NCBI GenBank assembly: GCA_963840785.1
Contig: CAWJAF010000009.1
Coordinates: 62,001 to 126,000 of the forward strand
DNA length: 64,000 nt
Direction of reading: 5' to 3'
Origin: JALYOK01 sp963840785
GTDB lineage: Bacteria; Pseudomonadota; Gammaproteobacteria; Burkholderiales; JALYOK01
The notes beneath the pieces are model-generated. The model ran no database searches and was not told the origin of the DNA. It saw only the letters and a program-made list of their open reading frames with translations. Position 1 is the stretch's first letter, and each line of letters opens with the position of its first letter. The position numbers and the translations under genes are program-made. Positions 9,421 through 17,054 of the stretch are shown piece after piece.

Positions 9421-9941
9421 CCTTGCAATTTCTTCACAAGCGGCAAAATTTTTGTTTGAATGGTTTCTTGCGTAACCGGCCCGGTTTTTTTGTAGCGGAC
9501 CACGCCTTGCTTGTCGATCACAAAGGTTTCCGGCACGCCATAAACGCCGAAGTCGATGCCGACGCGCCCGTTTTCGTCGAATATCGACGCGGTGTAGGGG
9601 TTGCCCAGTTGTCCCAGCCATGCCAGCGCAGGCTCGCGTTTGTCTTTGTAGTTCAGTCCATAAATTGGCACGACGCCGGTCTTGGAAAACTCGACTAACA
9701 CGGGATGCTCATCGCGACACGCCACGCACCACGATGCCCACACATTCAGAATCCACACCTGCCCGAGCATTTTCTCCGTGCTGATCGTTTCGCTCGGCTT
9801 ATCCAATTGAGATAGGGAGAAAACCGGCGCGGGCTTGTCGATTAACGGCGACGGAATATCTTTGGGATCGAGGCTCAGGCCGCGCCCCAAGAAAATCGCA
9901 AGAACGATAAATATCGCTAACGGAATAAGAAACTTGGCCAC
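9417..9941 (-). CDS. ccmG: Thiol:disulfide interchange protein CcmG/DsbE
   Basis: Periplasmic thioredoxin-fold protein anchored by an N-terminal helix (FLIPLAIFIVLAIFLGRG). It passes reductant to CcmH. The 174 residues carry the active site NVWASWCVACRDEHPVL (WCVAC) near residue 75 and the cis-proline loop GVYGVPETFVIDKQG. It starts three bases after the ccmF stop. Length and motif order are those of ordinary CcmG. Confidence 0.93.
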   Translation of the reverse strand: MAKFLIPLAIFIVLAIFLGRGLSLDPKDIPSPLIDKPAPVFSLSQLDKPSETISTEKMLGQVWILNVWASWCVACRDEHPVLVEFSKTGVVPIYGLNYKDKREPALAWLGQLGNPYTASIFDENGRVGIDFGVYGVPETFVIDKQGVVRYKKTGPVTQETIQTKILPLVKKLQG

Positions 9942-9944
9942 AGT

Positions 9945-12011
9945 CTAATCCCCTCGCCCCTCGGGGAGAGGGCTGGGGCGGGGTGGCCTAGGGCCATGAG
10001 GGGGCAACGATGATTTAACTCGCGAACTGTTTTCAATGCCGATGTTCGCAGCAGACAAGGCTTCCGCATTGCGTTTGGCCATACGATAACGCCGATCACT
10101 CAACGCCAAAAACCCGCCCAGTGCCATCAACACGCAACCGCCCCAAATCCAGTTAATGAACGGTTTGTTATACACGCGTACGCTCCATGAGCCGCCGCTA
10201 TCGGGAATCGGTTCGCCGAGAGAAACATACAAATCGCGCGTGAAACCGACATCGATCGCGGCTTCCGTCATCACTTGCCCCATAGTGCGATAACTGCGTT
10301 TTTCCGGATACATTTTTGTGACAACCGTTTCGCCAATCAGCACTTCAAAGAAGCCGCGCGCAGCAACGTAGTTTGGCCCTGGCACTTCGGTGGTGCCATT
10401 AAAGCGGAACGTGTACTTGCCGACTTCGGTGGTATCGCCGACATTCATGCGCAAATCTTTTTCGGTGGCATAACTATTCACCAACGCCACGCCGATAATG
10501 AAAACGCCGACGCCCATGTGCGCAATCGACATGCCCCAATACGATCGAGGCAGGCTGGAGAGCCGCGCCAGTATTGGGCCTTCAGGCAGTTGTTTGGCGC
10601 GCGAAACAATATTGGTAATGCCGGCGGCGAATAGCCATACGCCCATCAACACGCCAATTGCCGTCAGTAGTGACCAACGGCCCATGACGACGGGAATAAT
10701 CGCCGCTGAAATTACGCTGACCGCAAACGCCCATTTCAATCGTGTCAATAAACTCGGAATTGCGTCGGCTTTCCAGCGAGCCATGGGGCCGATGCCCATT
10801 AAGAAAACGGCCGGCGCCATCAGCGGGAAAAACACTGCATCGAAGTAGGGCGGGCCGACGGAAATTTTGCCGAGATTTAACGCATCGAGAAACAGCGGAT
10901 AAAGCGTGCCGAGCAATACCGATGCAGCGGCGACTACCAGCAAAATATTGTTGGAAAGTAAAAACGATTCACGCGAAATCAAATCAAATTTGCCGCCTAA
11001 ACCGATCTTCGGCGCGCGCCAAGCGAATAGCGCCAACGAGCCGCCGATGACAATGACCAAGAACGCTAAGATAAAAACGCCTCGCGCGGGATCGGTTGCG
11101 AACGCGTGAACAGAGGTAATCACGCCGGAGCGAACCAAGAACGTGCCGAGCAACGATAAGGAAAACGCCGAGATCGCCAGCAATACGGTCCAACTCTTGA
11201 AGCTGCCGCGTTTCTCAGTAACGGCGAGCGAATGCATCAATGCCGTGCCGACTAGCCAGGGCATGAACGAGGCGTTTTCCACCGGATCCCAAAACCACCA
11301 GCCGCCCCAACCGAGTTCGTTGTAAGCCCACCAACTGCCGAGCATGATGCCGATGGTGAGAAAACACCATGCCGCCGTCGTCCAAGGCCGCGACCAACGC
11401 GCCCACGCTGCATCAAGCTGGCCACTCAACAACGCGGCAATCGCGAATGCAAATGCAACGGAGAAGCCGACGTAACCCATGTAAAGCATCGGCGGATGAA
11501 TCACCATGCCGGGATCTTGCAGCAGCGGATTCAAATCGCGGCCGTCCATCGCTTGCGGCAACAGCCGCTCGAACGGATTCGACGTCAGCAACATAAACAG
11601 TAAAAAGCCGATGCTCACCAAACCCATCACACCCAACACCCGGGCCAACATGGCCAGCGGCAACGATCGACTAAAGACTGTCACCGCGAGCATCCAGCCT
11701 GACAGCATCAGCGCCCACAGCAATAATGATCCCTCGTGTGAGCCCCAAGTCGCGGCGAAACGATATGCAACCGGCAAATGCGAATTGGAATTGCTCACGA
11801 CGTTGACGACGGAGAAATCGTTGTTAATGAAAGAGTAGGCAAGGCAGCCGAAAGCGATCGCGACAAACACAAATTGCCCCTGCGCCGCTGGGCGCGCAAC
11901 CGCCATGAAGCGCGCGTTGCCGGTTTGTGCGCCGATTAACGGTAGCGTGGATTGAACCAGCGCGATACACAGCGCGACGATTAGTGCGAAATGGCCTAGT
12001 TCTGGAATCAT
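9945..12011 (-). CDS. ccmF: Haem lyase CcmF with an extended C-terminus
   Basis: Polytopic inner-membrane protein that attaches haem to apocytochrome c together with CcmH and CcmI. The 688 residues contain many helices and the tryptophan-rich WWD signature WGGWWFWDPVENASFMPWL near residue 245. The typical CcmF end (FLALSDRRYRMAKR) is followed by about 30 extra residues finishing in PRPPRPSPLPEGRGD. Those residues are encoded by a GC-rich palindromic repeat (9948-10005), so the tail looks acquired by repeat insertion. ccmA-ccmE are not adjacent: the upstream gene is an unrelated methyltransferase on the same strand after about 175 bases. Confidence 0.93.
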   Translation of the reverse strand: MIPELGHFALIVALCIALVQSTLPLIGAQTGNARFMAVARPAAQGQFVFVAIAFGCLAYSFINNDFSVVNVVSNSNSHLPVAYRFAATWGSHEGSLLLWALMLSGWMLAVTVFSRSLPLAMLARVLGVMGLVSIGFLLFMLLTSNPFERLLPQAMDGRDLNPLLQDPGMVIHPPMLYMGYVGFSVAFAFAIAALLSGQLDAAWARWSRPWTTAAWCFLTIGIMLGSWWAYNELGWGGWWFWDPVENASFMPWLVGTALMHSLAVTEKRGSFKSWTVLLAISAFSLSLLGTFLVRSGVITSVHAFATDPARGVFILAFLVIVIGGSLALFAWRAPKIGLGGKFDLISRESFLLSNNILLVVAAASVLLGTLYPLFLDALNLGKISVGPPYFDAVFFPLMAPAVFLMGIGPMARWKADAIPSLLTRLKWAFAVSVISAAIIPVVMGRWSLLTAIGVLMGVWLFAAGITNIVSRAKQLPEGPILARLSSLPRSYWGMSIAHMGVGVFIIGVALVNSYATEKDLRMNVGDTTEVGKYTFRFNGTTEVPGPNYVAARGFFEVLIGETVVTKMYPEKRSYRTMGQVMTEAAIDVGFTRDLYVSLGEPIPDSGGSWSVRVYNKPFINWIWGGCVLMALGGFLALSDRRYRMAKRNAEALSAANIGIENSSRVKSSLPPHGPRPPRPSPLPEGRGD
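9948..10005. repeat. GC-rich palindromic repeat at the 3' end of ccmF
   Basis: A block of C/G runs (CCCTCGCCCCTCGGGGAGAG then GGCTGGGGCGGGG) is followed at 9979-9996 by CGGGGTGGCCTAGGGCCA. That 18-mer is the exact inverse complement of 6081-6098 between the dehydratase gene and cysK. The element lies inside the last codons of ccmF and supplies its proline-rich tail, which suggests insertion of a mobile or amplifiable palindromic unit. Confidence 0.65.
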
Positions 12012-12187
12012 AAGTGCAAAGTATAACTCAGTGAGTATCGAGACGAGTGCGCTCCGACCGGTAGCTTATCTGCGGCCGAGGCTACTGCGAACTTGCCAAC
12101 GCCACACTGGCCGAATCGATGATTGGCCGGAGAGCCAATATTGACGAGGTGCTTGGCTGGGAGCGCGAGTTCGAATTGGAGCAAGCA

Positions 12188-13324
12188 TTATGCGCGACAG
12201 GGGGACGCTGCGGCAAGCCGCCACAACGAAGTGATCTCTGCGGCGCGTGCAATGTGTAACGGATCATCCCTTTTCGCGACGCGCGGGTGGCTTGGCCGAA
12301 TGTCGATTCGATCTTTTACGACGAGTCCGGCTTGTTCGATCAGTGCAAGCAAATTCGTGCGCGTACGTAAACTTAAATGTTCGGCGAGGTCGGAGAGCAG
12401 CAGCCAGCCTTCACCGCTAGGTTCAAGATGCGCAGCGAGGCCGCCGAGAAATCCACGCAGCATGCGGCTGTCAAAATCGTACACGGCGTTTTCCAGAGGC
12501 GAGCTAGGCCGCGCCGGAACCCACGGCGGATTACAAACGATCAATGGTGCGCGCCCTACTGGAAACAAATCTGCCTCGACGATCTCGACTTGTTTGCCAA
12601 AGCCAAGCCGAACGATGTTTTCTTGCGCGCAACGGCTCGCGCGTGGGTCTTGATCCGTAGCAATAATTTTTTGCACGCCGCGTCGCGCGAGTATCGCGGC
12701 TAGGACGCCGGTTCCGGTGCCAATGTCGAACGCCAATTTCGTTGTCGGCAACGGTGCCTCGTTGAGCAATTGCACGTACTCCGTTCTGATCGGCGCAAAC
12801 ACGCCATAGTGTGGGTGAATGCGCCCACCGGCGGCAGGAATGTCAATGCCATTTTTGCGCCATTCGTGCGCGCCAATGATGCCGAGCAATTCGCGTAGTG
12901 ACGCGATGAACGGGCCTTCCGATGGGCCGTAGGCCTCGATGCAGGCTTGTTTTACGTCGGGCGCGCGGCGCAGATTGATACCGTAGTCGTCTTCAAAATG
13001 AATGAGCAACATGCCGAGGACGCGTGCGCGCTGTGCCTGGGCTTGGCGATGTTGATTGAACGCATTGAGCGGTGTTGCGGCAAGCTTTTCTTTCCTGCGA
13101 TCAAGCCGGCGCGCAAGGGCTTGCAGCAATTGTTTGGCGTTGTGAAAGTCGCCGCGCCACAACATCGCTGTGCCTTCACAGGCGAAACGATAGGCTGCGT
13201 CGGCGGTCGTTCGATCATCGGCAATGACAACGCGTTTTGGTGGCGCGACTGCGCTTTCTGAGCGCCAGCGGGCGGCAAAGTCTTCGCGTACTTCGGTCCA
13301 GTGGATTGTTGGCTCTTCGGTCAT
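12188..13324 (-). CDS. Class I SAM-dependent methyltransferase (PrmC/HemK-like core)
   Basis: Methyltransferase of 378 residues whose target is not known. The N-terminal half (about 170 residues) is a helical domain I do not recognise. The C-terminal half is a Rossmann-type domain with motif I FDIGTGTGVLAAILARRGV, an acidic end of strand 2 (IATDQDPRA) and motif IV IVCNPPWVPAR. NPPW/NPPY motifs occur in enzymes that methylate planar nitrogen atoms, for example PrmC or rRNA adenine/guanine methylases, so a protein-glutamine or nucleic-acid substrate is plausible but inferred. It lies on the same strand upstream of ccmF, about 175 bases away. Those bases hold no gene. Confidence 0.8.
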   Translation of the reverse strand: MTEEPTIHWTEVREDFAARWRSESAVAPPKRVVIADDRTTADAAYRFACEGTAMLWRGDFHNAKQLLQALARRLDRRKEKLAATPLNAFNQHRQAQAQRARVLGMLLIHFEDDYGINLRRAPDVKQACIEAYGPSEGPFIASLRELLGIIGAHEWRKNGIDIPAAGGRIHPHYGVFAPIRTEYVQLLNEAPLPTTKLAFDIGTGTGVLAAILARRGVQKIIATDQDPRASRCAQENIVRLGFGKQVEIVEADLFPVGRAPLIVCNPPWVPARPSSPLENAVYDFDSRMLRGFLGGLAAHLEPSGEGWLLLSDLAEHLSLRTRTNLLALIEQAGLVVKDRIDIRPSHPRVAKRDDPLHIARAAEITSLWRLAAASPCRA

Positions 13325-13356
13325 AGATTGGCAATTATGCCTTGAACGCCGACTCT

Positions 13357-13382
13357 GTCATTCCCGCCTGCGCGGGAATGAC
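13357..13382. repeat. Short dRS3-like palindrome
   Basis: GTCATTCCCGCCTGCGCGGG followed by AATGAC is a hairpin of the same family as the arms at 6098-6171. It lies just upstream of the methyltransferase start, in the gap to the NTF2-like gene. A fragment of the same unit (CGCGGGAATGACGGCG in the plus strand) recurs near 20250. Confidence 0.7.
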
Positions 13383-13438
13383 AAGGGGAAAGGTCATTGC
13401 CGTCGCGAAGACGACGTGATCAAATTTTGCTCATTAGA

Positions 13439-13795
13439 TCAGGCAGTGTAGTGCGCAAATGCCATGACGACTTTTCCTGCATCGTTTAAATGAAACACCT
13501 CCGCGGCCATACCGCGCGCGCCACGATAGTAAATCGTGATGCTGTTTGCGCCGACTAAAGTCGTGACCAATTCGAAGCGTAAATCCGGAATGAGCGCGAG
13601 CGCCTTCACCCAATAACCGCCGACGGCTTCCTTGCCTTTTAATGTTCCACTTGGCTCATCGGCGATTTGTACGATGAGCGGCGACGACATTTCGAAGTCG
13701 TCACTGTAGTGCGAAAGAATGCGATCGAGGTCGTGACTGTTCCACGACTCGATCCAATCATTGGCGAAATGTTCGGCGAAGGTTTTGTCGATCAT
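13439..13795 (-). CDS. NTF2/SnoaL-like domain protein
   Basis: A 118-residue single-domain protein with the NTF2/SnoaL fold: an opening helix pair (FAEHFANDWIESWNSHDLDRILSHYSDDFEMSS) and then strands with YYRGARGMAAEVFHLNDAGKV. Proteins of this fold act as small-molecule isomerases, hydrolases or binding proteins, so no reaction can be assigned. It has no signal peptide. It sits alone between two palindromic repeats, downstream of tldD on the same strand. Confidence 0.75.
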   Translation of the reverse strand: MIDKTFAEHFANDWIESWNSHDLDRILSHYSDDFEMSSPLIVQIADEPSGTLKGKEAVGGYWVKALALIPDLRFELVTTLVGANSITIYYRGARGMAAEVFHLNDAGKVVMAFAHYTA

Positions 13796-13825
13796 CGCAC
13801 AGCGTATGCGTTTATTGCTTAAGGC

Positions 13826-13866
13826 AATGGCCTGGAAGCCAGCATTGGCACGGCTTCCAGGCCATT
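13826..13866. repeat. Perfect 15-bp stem, 11-nt loop palindrome downstream of tldD
   Basis: AATGGCCTGGAAGCC (13826-13840) and GGCTTCCAGGCCATT (13852-13866) are exact inverse complements separated by 11 bases. There is no T-tract, so it is not a canonical terminator. A second element of the same geometry with compensated base changes lies at 43910-43950. Confidence 0.8.
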
Positions 13867-13888
13867 GATTGAACCAGATTTAAAGCTT

Positions 13889-15331
13889 TTAAGCCGTGCC
13901 ACCCACTGTCAAGCCATCAATCTTCAACGTCGGCTGACCCACACCAACCGGCACGCTTTGGCCATCTTTGCCACAGGTACCAACACCCGCATCGAGCGCC
14001 ATGTCGTTACCGATCATGGATACGCGCGTTAACACATCAGGCCCGTTGCCAATCAGCGTTGCGCCCTTCACCGGATACGTCACTTTGCCGTTTTCGATCA
14101 TGTAGGCTTCTGCCGCTGAGAAGACGAATTTGCCGCTGGTGATGTCCACCTGGCCGCCACCGAAGTTGACGGCGTAAAGTCCATTCTTGACCGACGCCAA
14201 AATTTCCTGCGGGTCTTTATCGCCATTGAGCATGTAGGTGTTAGTCATGCGCGGCATCGGGATGTGCGCGAAGGATTCGCGGCGGCCATTGCCGGTGAGC
14301 GGCATGCCCATTAAGCGTGCATTGAGGCTGTCCTGAATGTAGCCTTTTAAGATACCGTTTTCGATCAGCGTGGTGCGCTGCGTTGGGTTGCCTTCGTCAT
14401 CGATGTTGAGCGAACCACGGCGATCGGGGATAGTGCCGTCATCGAGAACGGTCACGCCCGATGCGGCGACTCGCTCGCCGATGCGGCCGGAAAATGCGCT
14501 GCTGCCTTTGCGATTGAAATCGCCTTCCAAGCCGTGGCCGATGGCTTCGTGCAGCAAGATGCCGGGCCAGCCATTGCCGAGCACGACCGTCATTGTTCCG
14601 GCGGGTGCGGGTTTGGCTTTTAAATTGGTGATGGCTTGGTGCACCGCTTGTTTCGCATAGTCTTGCAGCACCGCGTCGGTGAAGTAGCCGTAGTCGAATC
14701 GTCCGCCACCGCCGGCGGAGCCTTGCTCGCGATTGTCGCCTTCCTCCGCAATGACCGTAACGGAAACGCGTGTCAAGGGCCGCACGTCCGCAGCGGTTAA
14801 GCCGTCGCTACGCGCGACCAAGATCACATCGAATTCGGCGGCGAGACCGGCCATCACTTGGGTCACGCGCGGATCGAGATCGCGCGCGTACTTTTCCAAT
14901 TTCTCCAGCATGCGAACTTTGTCCGTGTCGGACAAGCTGGCGATCGGATCTTGCGGCGTGTAGAGTTTACGTGGATGGCCGGATTGCGCGACGGGCATTT
15001 TGCCGTCGCCGCCGGATGAAGCGATGGCGCGTGTTGCCGAGGCTGCGGCCGTAAGCGCGTCGAAATTAATTTCGTCCGAGTAGGCGAACGCCGTTTTCTC
15101 GCCACTCACGGCCCGCACACCGACGCCCTGATCGATGTTAAAGCTACCACTTTTCACTTGGCCTTCTTCTAAGCTCCAACCTTCGCTGCGACTGTACTGA
15201 AAATACAAATCGGCGTAGTCCACCGAGTGCGTCATGATCTGACCGAACACCCGGCTCAAGGAATTCTGGTCGAGATCATAGGGTGTCAGAAGATACTGGC
15301 TGGCGGTGTTAAGGAGAGCGGAGGTTTCCAT
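13889..15331 (-). CDS. tldD: Metalloprotease TldD
   Basis: Catalytic subunit of the TldD/TldE (PmbA) zinc protease, which trims unfolded peptides and some modified peptide precursors. The 480 residues start at ATG 15331 with AGGAGAG upstream. The metal site GILLHEAIGHGLEGD (HExxxH) lies near residue 255. A C-terminal cysteine in LDAGVGTCGKDGQ matches the position of the third zinc ligand in E. coli TldD. tldD is normally the gene after the nitrilase in betaproteobacteria; here about 5 kb of accessory DNA separates them. Confidence 0.94.
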   Translation of the reverse strand: METSALLNTASQYLLTPYDLDQNSLSRVFGQIMTHSVDYADLYFQYSRSEGWSLEEGQVKSGSFNIDQGVGVRAVSGEKTAFAYSDEINFDALTAAASATRAIASSGGDGKMPVAQSGHPRKLYTPQDPIASLSDTDKVRMLEKLEKYARDLDPRVTQVMAGLAAEFDVILVARSDGLTAADVRPLTRVSVTVIAEEGDNREQGSAGGGGRFDYGYFTDAVLQDYAKQAVHQAITNLKAKPAPAGTMTVVLGNGWPGILLHEAIGHGLEGDFNRKGSSAFSGRIGERVAASGVTVLDDGTIPDRRGSLNIDDEGNPTQRTTLIENGILKGYIQDSLNARLMGMPLTGNGRRESFAHIPMPRMTNTYMLNGDKDPQEILASVKNGLYAVNFGGGQVDITSGKFVFSAAEAYMIENGKVTYPVKGATLIGNGPDVLTRVSMIGNDMALDAGVGTCGKDGQSVPVGVGQPTLKIDGLTVGGTA

Positions 15332-15862
15332 GGGGTTCCCGAGGGATGACACGAGCTGCGAATGTTTATTATACCCGAGGCCTAAATACGGAATTCTGAT
15401 GCGGCCTCCTCGCGCTTTATGGCAGCCGTTGTCTTTACGCCACTCGCCAGACAAAAACATCCATCATTTTTACTGTCTCGTTATTTATGTGTCACGACAC
15501 TTCTATCCATAGGGTGGCCGAAGGTCACGCGGTTCTCCCTCGACTTATCGGAAGTGCAAGCGAAAGCTTTGCTAACTACTAAAAAGAGTGAAGTTTTGAA
15601 CTGTAAAAACCTACAGGTAAACGTTGTTCTTACGAATTTACACTTGCAATTCAATACGTGATCGCAACAAATTTGAAATAAATATCAGACTTTTTTCCGC
15701 GTTTCATATAAACCAAATTCCCGTTTGCTTGCCTTATGGTATGGCATGCCTGAAGATCCGCATGAATAGGGGCTGGCGCCGCGTCTTCCGGGCTACCGGC
15801 GCTACCTCACAGACCGATGCGCTTTTGAATTCGTCAAACAATAAATCACAACCACGCAAACA
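15332..15862. other. Left part of accessory island; no recognisable gene
   Basis: This gap of about 530 bases between tldD and the first pseudopilin-like gene is AT-richer than its surroundings. It has only short open frames with no recognisable protein. It must hold the tldD promoter. Bases from about 15745 to 15862 are a diverged version of the sequence ahead of the second pseudopilin copy (about 19490-19585; shared CCTCACAG.CCGATGC and the following CAAACA-type leader). The duplication therefore extends upstream of the coding part. Confidence 0.5.
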
Positions 15863-16330
15863 ATGAAAACTGAAACGGCTACAAAATCGAATCAATCATT
15901 GAAATCCGAACGCGTCGTGCATCGTGGCTTGACCGCGTTGCTGGTCGCCGCATTCGCATTTGCGCTAATGCTTGGCACATCGGGTTTTCAAACCTATTGG
16001 AGCAAAGAGCGCCGCGTCGTCGCCGCCGCAGACGAGATCGTCATGGCGCTTAAAATCTATCGCGACGCGTCCCCCGGCACCGCCAAAGAATTTCCGCTCG
16101 AACTTGCTAACCTCATGCGCGATCCGCGGATGTTGGCGGATAAAGGATATCTTGCGACATTACCCGTCGATCCGATCACTTTAAAGCAAGAATGGGGTGT
16201 AGTGCGCAACAAGAACAACCAGGTCATCGGCGTGCATAGTTTATCGAACGACTCACCGACATTATTCGCGACATTCGTTTCGCTGCGAGGCGGTGAGAAA
16301 TATTCGGGCTGGACGTTTGTGGCGGAGTGA
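15863..16330 (+). CDS. Pseudopilin-like GspG-type protein, copy 1
   Basis: 155 residues with one N-terminal membrane helix (LTALLVAAFAFALMLGTSGF, residues about 22-41), an alpha spine (ERRVVAAADEIVMALKIYRDASPGTAKEFP) and a C-terminal segment resembling the major pseudopilin GspG. That segment has LRDPRML-like MRDPRMLADKGYLATLPVDPIT, EWGVVRNKNNQVIGVHSLS and FVSLRGGEKYSGWTF. It lacks a classic prepilin peptidase site (no GFTLxE), so it may be an unprocessed relative. The 3' 216 bases plus 69 downstream bases are nearly identical to copy 2 at 19838-20122. The ribosome-binding site is poor. A role with the type II secretion system at 1-4 kb is possible but unproven. Confidence 0.65.
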   Translation: MKTETATKSNQSLKSERVVHRGLTALLVAAFAFALMLGTSGFQTYWSKERRVVAAADEIVMALKIYRDASPGTAKEFPLELANLMRDPRMLADKGYLATLPVDPITLKQEWGVVRNKNNQVIGVHSLSNDSPTLFATFVSLRGGEKYSGWTFVAE

Positions 16331-16399
16331 CTATGAAGGCACGAATTCAATAGTCGTCAACCGCTGACTATAAATTGATCAACCCGCGACAGTCAGTCG
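16115..16399 (+). repeat. 285-bp direct repeat, left copy
   Basis: Starts inside the first pseudopilin-like gene and ends at GACAGTCAGTCG. It aligns without gaps to 19838-20122. The last ~190 bases differ at about one position (GTGGCG versus GCGGCG), while the start of the repeat has more differences. The uneven divergence points to gene conversion or a recent recombination. The pair flanks the BrnTA and RHS segment. Confidence 0.9.
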
Positions 16400-16433
16400 T
16401 GCGAAATGTTATGGCACGCTTCCCAATTGCACA

Positions 16434-16781
16434 CTAACGCGATTTCTTGTTATGAGTCACAGCTATCAATTCCTCGCGGATTGCCGACCGCATCTCTTCG
16501 ACAAAATGCTCGCTATCCACAGCGCGACGTAAGGTGTCATTAATAAGCGTTTGATAACCGCGCTCGCCAGCGGCCGCCTTGAAGTGTTCAACGATCGGCG
16601 TATCTAGCATGATGCTAATGCGTTGCTTGCCGATACGCCCCTGCACGGCGGATTGCCACCCCGTCCGGCTAACCGATTTTGTGCCAACTCGATATTTAGC
16701 GCGATCAAAATGCGCTTGGGTAAGCTTTGGCGCGTCGTCGTTAAAAGTAGCCGACGTTTTCGTAGTAGAGGTCTGTTTCAT
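16434..16781 (-). CDS. brnA: BrnA-type antitoxin
   Basis: 115-residue antitoxin of the BrnT/BrnA type II system. It neutralises the BrnT ribonuclease and represses their promoter. The C-terminal half carries the ribbon-helix-helix DNA-binding part (KQRISIMLDTPIVEHFKAA then RGYQTLINDTLRRAV). The N-terminal half is polar and probably toxin-binding. It follows brnT with a 41-base overlap, in the usual toxin-first order for this family. Confidence 0.85.
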   Translation of the reverse strand: MKQTSTTKTSATFNDDAPKLTQAHFDRAKYRVGTKSVSRTGWQSAVQGRIGKQRISIMLDTPIVEHFKAAAGERGYQTLINDTLRRAVDSEHFVEEMRSAIREELIAVTHNKKSR

Positions 16782-17019
16782 AACTTTCGGCCTTTCTCAT
16801 TGAAATGATGCGAATGGTGTCATCGGTTTCCACGTGGACAATCAGTACGACCAAGTAGTCGAGGAGACCAATGCCGATCATGCGCTGCTCGCCGTAATCA
16901 ACGCGGTCGTCTTCGAATAAAACCATTGGGCCAGCAAACACTTTTTCCGCGTCGGCAAAATCGAGTCCATGCTTATTGATGTTCGCTACGCGCTTGGTTT
17001 CGTCCCACAGGAAGTTCAT
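16741..17019 (-). CDS. brnT: BrnT-type ribonuclease toxin
   Basis: 92-residue RelE-fold ribonuclease toxin of the BrnT family. It opens with NFLWDETKRVANINKHGLDFADAEKVF and has the later R/R core IRIISMRKAESYET. The family catalytic set (His/Asp/Glu and arginines) appears present. ATG 17019 is chosen; a further in-frame start at 17055 adds a hydrophobic stretch not found in the family. The promoter should lie in the AT-rich bases around 17020-17055, right against the truncated RHS frame on the other strand. Confidence 0.87.
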   Translation of the reverse strand: MNFLWDETKRVANINKHGLDFADAEKVFAGPMVLFEDDRVDYGEQRMIGIGLLDYLVVLIVHVETDDTIRIISMRKAESYETDLYYENVGYF

Positions 17020-17054
17020 CACCACTATTATGCATACGATGATATGTATTTGCA

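Noticed and set aside
13357..13382. CRISPR-like repeat
   Set aside because: Single short palindromes without regularly spaced units; they match the dRS3-like repeat instead.
15419..15866. Two open frames of about 80 codons upstream of the first pseudopilin-like gene
   Set aside because: No recognisable protein, poor starts, and the sequence is better explained as a diverged duplicate of the leader of copy 2.
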